Positions 59,641 through 64,000 of a DNA stretch of 64,000 bases are shown here, piece after piece (the first letter of the stretch is position 1; every line of letters starts with the position of its first letter). The stretch comes from Eumeta japonica (lineage: Eukaryota; Arthropoda; Insecta; Lepidoptera; Psychidae). The stretch spans positions 104,936 to 168,935 of the forward strand of contig BGZK01001335.1 of assembly GCA_005406025.1 (NCBI GenBank), written 5' to 3'. The translations under genes were made by a program, and so were the position numbers. The notes under the pieces were generated by a model, which saw nothing but the letters and a program-made list of their open reading frames with translations, was not told the DNA's origin and did no database searches.

Positions 59641-59998
59641 GCTAAGCAGCACATTTTTGCGCGGCCATGTAAATTGCGTTATTCGGTACAGTGATGCCTC
59701 TCCATTCTGTATGATAATAAGATATAAACAATTAAGATCTACATGCTCAATATCAATTATAAAGAAATATAATATTTAACTCTCTGAGTTTTCTAGAGTT
59801 TCGGTCACATTGACACTGTCTGTATAAAATAAAATCGTATATTTTATGCTTCTTAAGCATCGCAACCTCAGTATAATCGTCCTTAGTACTTGGACTAAAT
59901 TAATCTAATAAATCATCATCATTAATAGTCATATGATGTGATAACTCTTATCTCACCTGATTAATCATAAATAAATCTACCATCAGCATCATACTTCG
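59641..59998. other. non-coding stretch
   Basis: Nothing recognised. Confidence 0.35.
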
Positions 59999-60105
59999 CC
60001 AATTAAACCATCAATACTTCACCTAACTTAAATCAAAATACACAAATATCACATCTAATTCAATTCATAATTTCAATCATAATCACATCCAATAATATAA
60101 CTCAT
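59999..60105. repeat. G-free 107-base stretch
   Basis: Contains no G at all and about 26 C, in words such as aatcatc and cacat. It probably derives from a degenerate atc/aac short repeat. No coding. Confidence 0.8.
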
Positions 60106-61315
60106 GATATACATAATAAATTGTCCCTATATCAAGATACGAACAAAGCATGAGAACACAATACGTATAGTGAAATGTATCATATATAAATTTAGAATAA
60201 AATCTTAATTTAAATATTTTCGGACAGACATCAGAACCGGTTTCTTATATTACAAAATATATAGTATATGTTTTTATTTTACAAATGGTCAAGCGTTGCT
60301 TTTAAACAACGACACATGTCTATGACAATTTATATAAAACGAAACTCGTCTCTCTTTCAATGATTATTTTTTGTTTTTTTGTATACTAAAGACGTCCGAA
60401 ACAAAAAGCCGTTTTTATTACTACTATCATTTCCAATGGCACAAATTCATCATAAGGAATGACAAATTATGTTTCTATGAACTCTAAATATTTTTTAGTA
60501 TTTTTTTTTTTATTTGTAAACCCAAGAATCTGTTTCAGCGCTAATAGGGAGTACCTATGTCATTCAGTATTATGTACTAAATAACCATTCTCTTGGTTTG
60601 TATCACTGGCCATAGAGCCATATCTCGCCTTCTCGATTTATTGCCGTATCATAGACTACAGATAGCCGGCCACAACGTAATTCGGTTTCGTAGCTGCGCC
60701 ATGTTTCTCCACGTTTTATTATCGAAATATAGAGGGGCGTCTACGCAACTATGTGCCGATGTCGGAATGATTTCGTAGGGAAGTCCCTCATAACCTATGA
60801 AATGTATTGTTCGCTCGGCGCTGAATAGAATCATACTAGTTTCGAATAAATAGAACATGCACGCCTGTAAAATGTATTTCTTAGTAATATTTCTATGTAA
60901 ATTTCCATGTCGATCAATTGTAGCGTGAGCACGCCGACGTTTTACATTGAATTCATACCATTTTCTATATAATTTTAAACCAAAGTAGAAACACTTCTAA
61001 GAAAAGTTATTTCGGAGTGTTATTGTGCAACGTTAATGCCTTAGCTGTAAAGTGATGAAAACCTAACACCACGTACTAGTTTATCATCATATATATTAAT
61101 ACGCTAAGGTAAATGTTTGCCTCCCTTTTAAGAAAAAACCTCACAATTACTCCACATAAATTTTATATCATTTTGTAGGTAATTGCTTGCTCTACCGGCA
61201 TCAACAACTAAAAAAAATATTATTGTTTTTGTAAATTAATTAATTATTAAAATTATACTGCCATCTGCCGACTTTAATTTTAAAATAATGTCAACAGGAT
61301 TAACGGTCGGTAAAT
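60106..61315. other. AT-rich non-coding stretch
   Basis: Short open frames at 60593-60858 on both strands have no motif. Nothing else is recognised. Confidence 0.4.
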
Positions 61316-61316
61316 T

Positions 61317-61347
61317 TTTTGTTCAAATATTCCATATTTGAACAAAA
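61317..61347. repeat. perfect hairpin, 14-bp stem
   Basis: Positions 61317-61330 pair exactly with 61334-61347 across a 3-base loop. Confidence 0.75.
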
Positions 61348-61455
61348 TATTGGTTGATCTGTTATCTGAGGTTCATAATGTTATACAATCCTAGGCGACG
61401 AACACTGAAAATAAAGCAGAAAGAAGTCGAAGTAAGTCGAATTGCATCAGATGAT

Positions 61456-61459
<4 letters not shown>

Positions 61460-61501
<42 letters not shown>
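61460..61501. repeat. (TA)n microsatellite
   Basis: About 21 uninterrupted TA units. The Tyr-Ile repeat in the open frame across it is a by-product. Confidence 0.95.
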
Positions 61502-61504
<3 letters not shown>

Positions 61505-62635
61505 TTAAAATATTGTTTATGAAGAAATTTTGTAATAAAAAGGAAATAAAATTAATATTTACACTAATTTTGTAAACTGATAATTATTATACATCTAATC
61601 GCCGTATCTCACCTTATATAATAATTAACAATAAAATCGGTACTGGATTCATAGTTTTTTCATCTCGCAAGGCGGTGTTATATAATAGAATAGAAAACTA
61701 AGGTAATTTTTCTTCAACGTAAAATAAAATACAAGGAAAGTGAATTCTGAATTCATTAAGATTTATGAACTTTTCCTTTTCAACTAGTCGCAGACCACCA
61801 AATGACAAGGGCCGTCTTTTGAGGAAACGCGTCTTCGCCAGAAAGCGCTCCATTCCCGGAGGAGTCATCCGCAAGAAATAAGCTCAGCTTTCACGATTCA
61901 CTGCGGCTCAGTTTAAGGCTTAGCTAGTTCTAAGGCCGTGGAGTTAATGCATGCGCAGCTGGTTGAGAAATGGTTTATGAGTGGACTAGCAGCAACCACA
62001 GTTTTGTCCATTATATAAAACCTACTGTGTATTTGCTGCAATGGTTGAACTATCAACTTGCAAATGTCAGTCACTCAGTCAGTGTCACATTTTTTTTGCC
62101 CTAAGATGTGAGGAGCTATTGAATTTATCGGCATGGGACCATGACCATTCGACGTTTGAATCGTTTCGTGCGATAATACAAAAGGTATAAAAACACCTTT
62201 AAATGGATATTTGTCATACGTTGACATTTGGACGGATTGTAATTGAGACTTTGGCCATTCGAAGCGGAATCATTTGTTGATCTATGTGGGCTATTTGTAA
62301 TACAAAATATATAAAAGTACACGTACTTTTATGTATATGATACTTTTGTATAAGATATTCGTAAAAATTTTCAATTTTCACAGCGGTAAGTTAAAAATTA
62401 AGGGTTGGTTAGGTTAGACTTGGCAACCCTATAATGAGCATGGTCCGACATGCTTTTGACCAGTTTTCTGTTAATAACATAATAATAACACATACTCCGT
62501 AAAATTTTAACCCTATTACGATTCAAAAAGTACAGTACATAAAAGGACGAGATGGAAAACTGTATTTTGGTGTCTGTAGGCCTGTATATCACAGATGTCT
62601 GTCTCGTGTCGACTTTCTTTTCCGGAAGCCAGAAA
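61502..62635. other. non-coding stretch
   Basis: A loose direct repeat lies at 62140-62325: the ccattcga and aatacaaaa...tataaaa words occur twice. No gene. Confidence 0.35.
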
Positions 62636-62639
62636 CTAA

Positions 62640-62900
62640 TTTGTATACATATGCTCGTGTGCCCGCGCGCATGAGTACGTATGGACTCGTTCCCAATGAA
62701 AACCCTCTGACGCCCTAGCGATATCGCGACAGTGCGACCGATCGGCATGGAGACGTCGCCGGCGCGCGATTGCGTTATGAAAGGTCACGGAAGGCCGTCG
62801 ACTCGGGTCGGGATCCCGGGGTGACGCCGGTGGCGCGGGGAGCGCTACGGGAGCATGACCTTTGCAGGTCGTATTAATTTCGAGGAGGGAGGTGGGATTA
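62640..62900. promoter_or_regulatory. GC island with two AGGTCA half-sites
   Basis: GC-rich block with aaaggtcacgg at about 62778 and its inverse gcatgacctttgcaggtcg at about 62851. AGGTCA is the half-site bound by nuclear receptors. The two sites are about 80 bases apart and inverted, so they are not a standard dimer element. Open frames on the minus strand have no motif. Confidence 0.3.
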
Positions 62901-63454
62901 CCAGCGCGAATCGTCATTTCGTATGCATTATTTATAGATTTCGCGCCTATTAAACGATGTTGTTACCGACTAACTAACTGACATACTAAATTTGAAATAC
63001 ACGTAAAGATGGAATTTATTGTATATATTGTAATGTAGGTCATATGGTAGATATAAGATTTTGTGGTGATAATACGCAAGCATTAGTTCTATTTATTAAT
63101 TTAAAACATTATAAGGCTTACATCGTCAGCGAACCGTAAGGACGAACCGTCGCATAACTCTTTGAGCATAGTTGCCGCTCTTCACAAACCGATTCTCCCT
63201 TTTGTACTTCACCTTTCGCACATGACCTTTAATAAATTTAAAAGGGGTCAAGAGAAGTTTTTCCTCGTATTCCAGCTCTTAAAGGTACTTCAGATTTCTT
63301 CAACTTCTGAGCGCGACGTTGGTCACATGGAGGTCCATCACCTCTCACACGTAGCATTTGCATGTTCCGATCGAATTTTCTGCACATAATGCAATAGTAC
63401 AAATAATTTTAAAATCGAATAAAGTAGACATAGATTTAAATTATATTTATTTAG
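62901..63454. other. non-coding stretch
   Basis: A 75-codon plus-strand open frame at 63162-63389 has no recognised motif. Confidence 0.35.
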
Positions 63455-63459
63455 TGTTT

Positions 63460-64000
63460 ATTGAAGTGAAACTTCTTTATCGGCGTATGGGAGAAATTTT
63501 GTAGCAATGTAACGGTTTTCTGTTACGCGCCATCTTTATTTCTGGGTTACATTTTTCCGTTACGCGCCATATTTATTCAATGTTATTATTGTCATCATTG
63601 GCATAAACATAATTGTTACTAAGGCCACCTGTCACGCATACTTTCTGTCAACACCCTAGATCTATTTACAGTTTGTATATATTACATTTCCTATTATCTA
63701 AGTTGAAACCTTTTCAACCGACATACATGAACTATATCTCACATTCTTTCATTGAGTGACTCGATTTTATATGGCATTCGATAATTTTCCTACAATTCTA
63801 TATGGCCCTTTATAACATCGCATTAATTGAAAGTTTTACCTATCACCCTTCTAGGTACATATACCATTACCAAGTCCCCTACATGAAACTCTCTGAACAT
63901 TTCTATTTCTGAAACTCAGTAGTGACGTGAAAATAATATTTCAATTAAGTGATTAGCGAAAAATTTTTATAGATTATTTGTATCCATGTCTATGATAATA
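63460..64000 (-). mobile_element. gypsy-type LTR element, 3' end, cut by the window edge
   Basis: On the minus strand from about 63890 to 63700 the C-terminal part of a gypsy-type integrase is readable over frameshifts: GDLVMVYVPRRVIGKTF, then YKGPYRIVGKLSNAI (the GPY/F module), then a degraded tail ending in about 63700. The sequence that follows, 63640-63460, would be the 3' LTR start and has a doubled gttacgcgccat word at 63524-63573 and the 17-base end word at 63460-63476. Stops and frameshifts show it is inactive; upstream pol lies outside the window. LTR boundaries are inferred. Confidence 0.65.

Noticed and set aside
61354..61575. Tyr-Ile repeat protein
   Set aside because: A reading of the (TA)n microsatellite.

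Overview
The window is eukaryotic and looks like a lepidopteran (moth or butterfly) gene desert or a very long intron. It is AT-rich and has no intact gene. Nearly all recognisable content is decayed transposable elements of types common in Lepidoptera: cecropia/mauritiana-like mariners, a pogo-like element, a P-like element with a separate THAP exon, tRNA-derived SINEs, non-LTR fragments and an LTR-element remnant. The lepidopteran assignment rests on recognising repeat phrases from memory and on this mix of elements; I name no species.

Layout. 0-10 kb: mariner on the minus strand (about 715-1790), a SINE, a second mariner on the plus strand (about 4627-5702), a GC island near 7.7 kb, a tRNA-type SINE with a 35-bp-stem hairpin beside it (8.3-8.7 kb), and a pogo-like element bounded by inverted repeats and TA (8757-9879). 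10-25 kb: a SINE, three further mariner fragments (12.3, 19.2 and 24.1 kb), a LINE 3' end (14.8-15.2 kb), two copies of an unclassified repeat (20.0 and 20.6 kb) and GC islands at 23.2-23.9 kb. 25-40 kb: a ~115-bp tandem array (28.2-28.9 kb), G-rich islands (29.3-29.6 kb), a foldback element with a 54-bp perfect palindrome and a 12-bp flanking duplication (30.4-31.1 kb), a P-like transposase pseudogene on the minus strand (35.9-37.2 kb), a GATC-rich island (37.5-38.0 kb), a THAP exon between 21-bp inverted repeats (38.3-39.1 kb) and a 9-bp minisatellite. 40-64 kb: three degraded relatives of the foldback family, two more SINEs, GC islands (50.3, 51.9, 53.3, 55.9 and 62.7 kb), a ~2 kb element with long inverted arms (56.8-58.8 kb), a glutamine-tRNA-like sequence and a truncated gypsy-type LTR element at the right edge.

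No set of genes works together here. Every recognisable coding stretch carries stops, frameshifts or deletions. The GC islands are the main non-repeat structure and are candidates for regulatory DNA, but I see no direct evidence for that. A separate theme is a set of short perfect snapback hairpins scattered across the window. Functional claims are limited accordingly.
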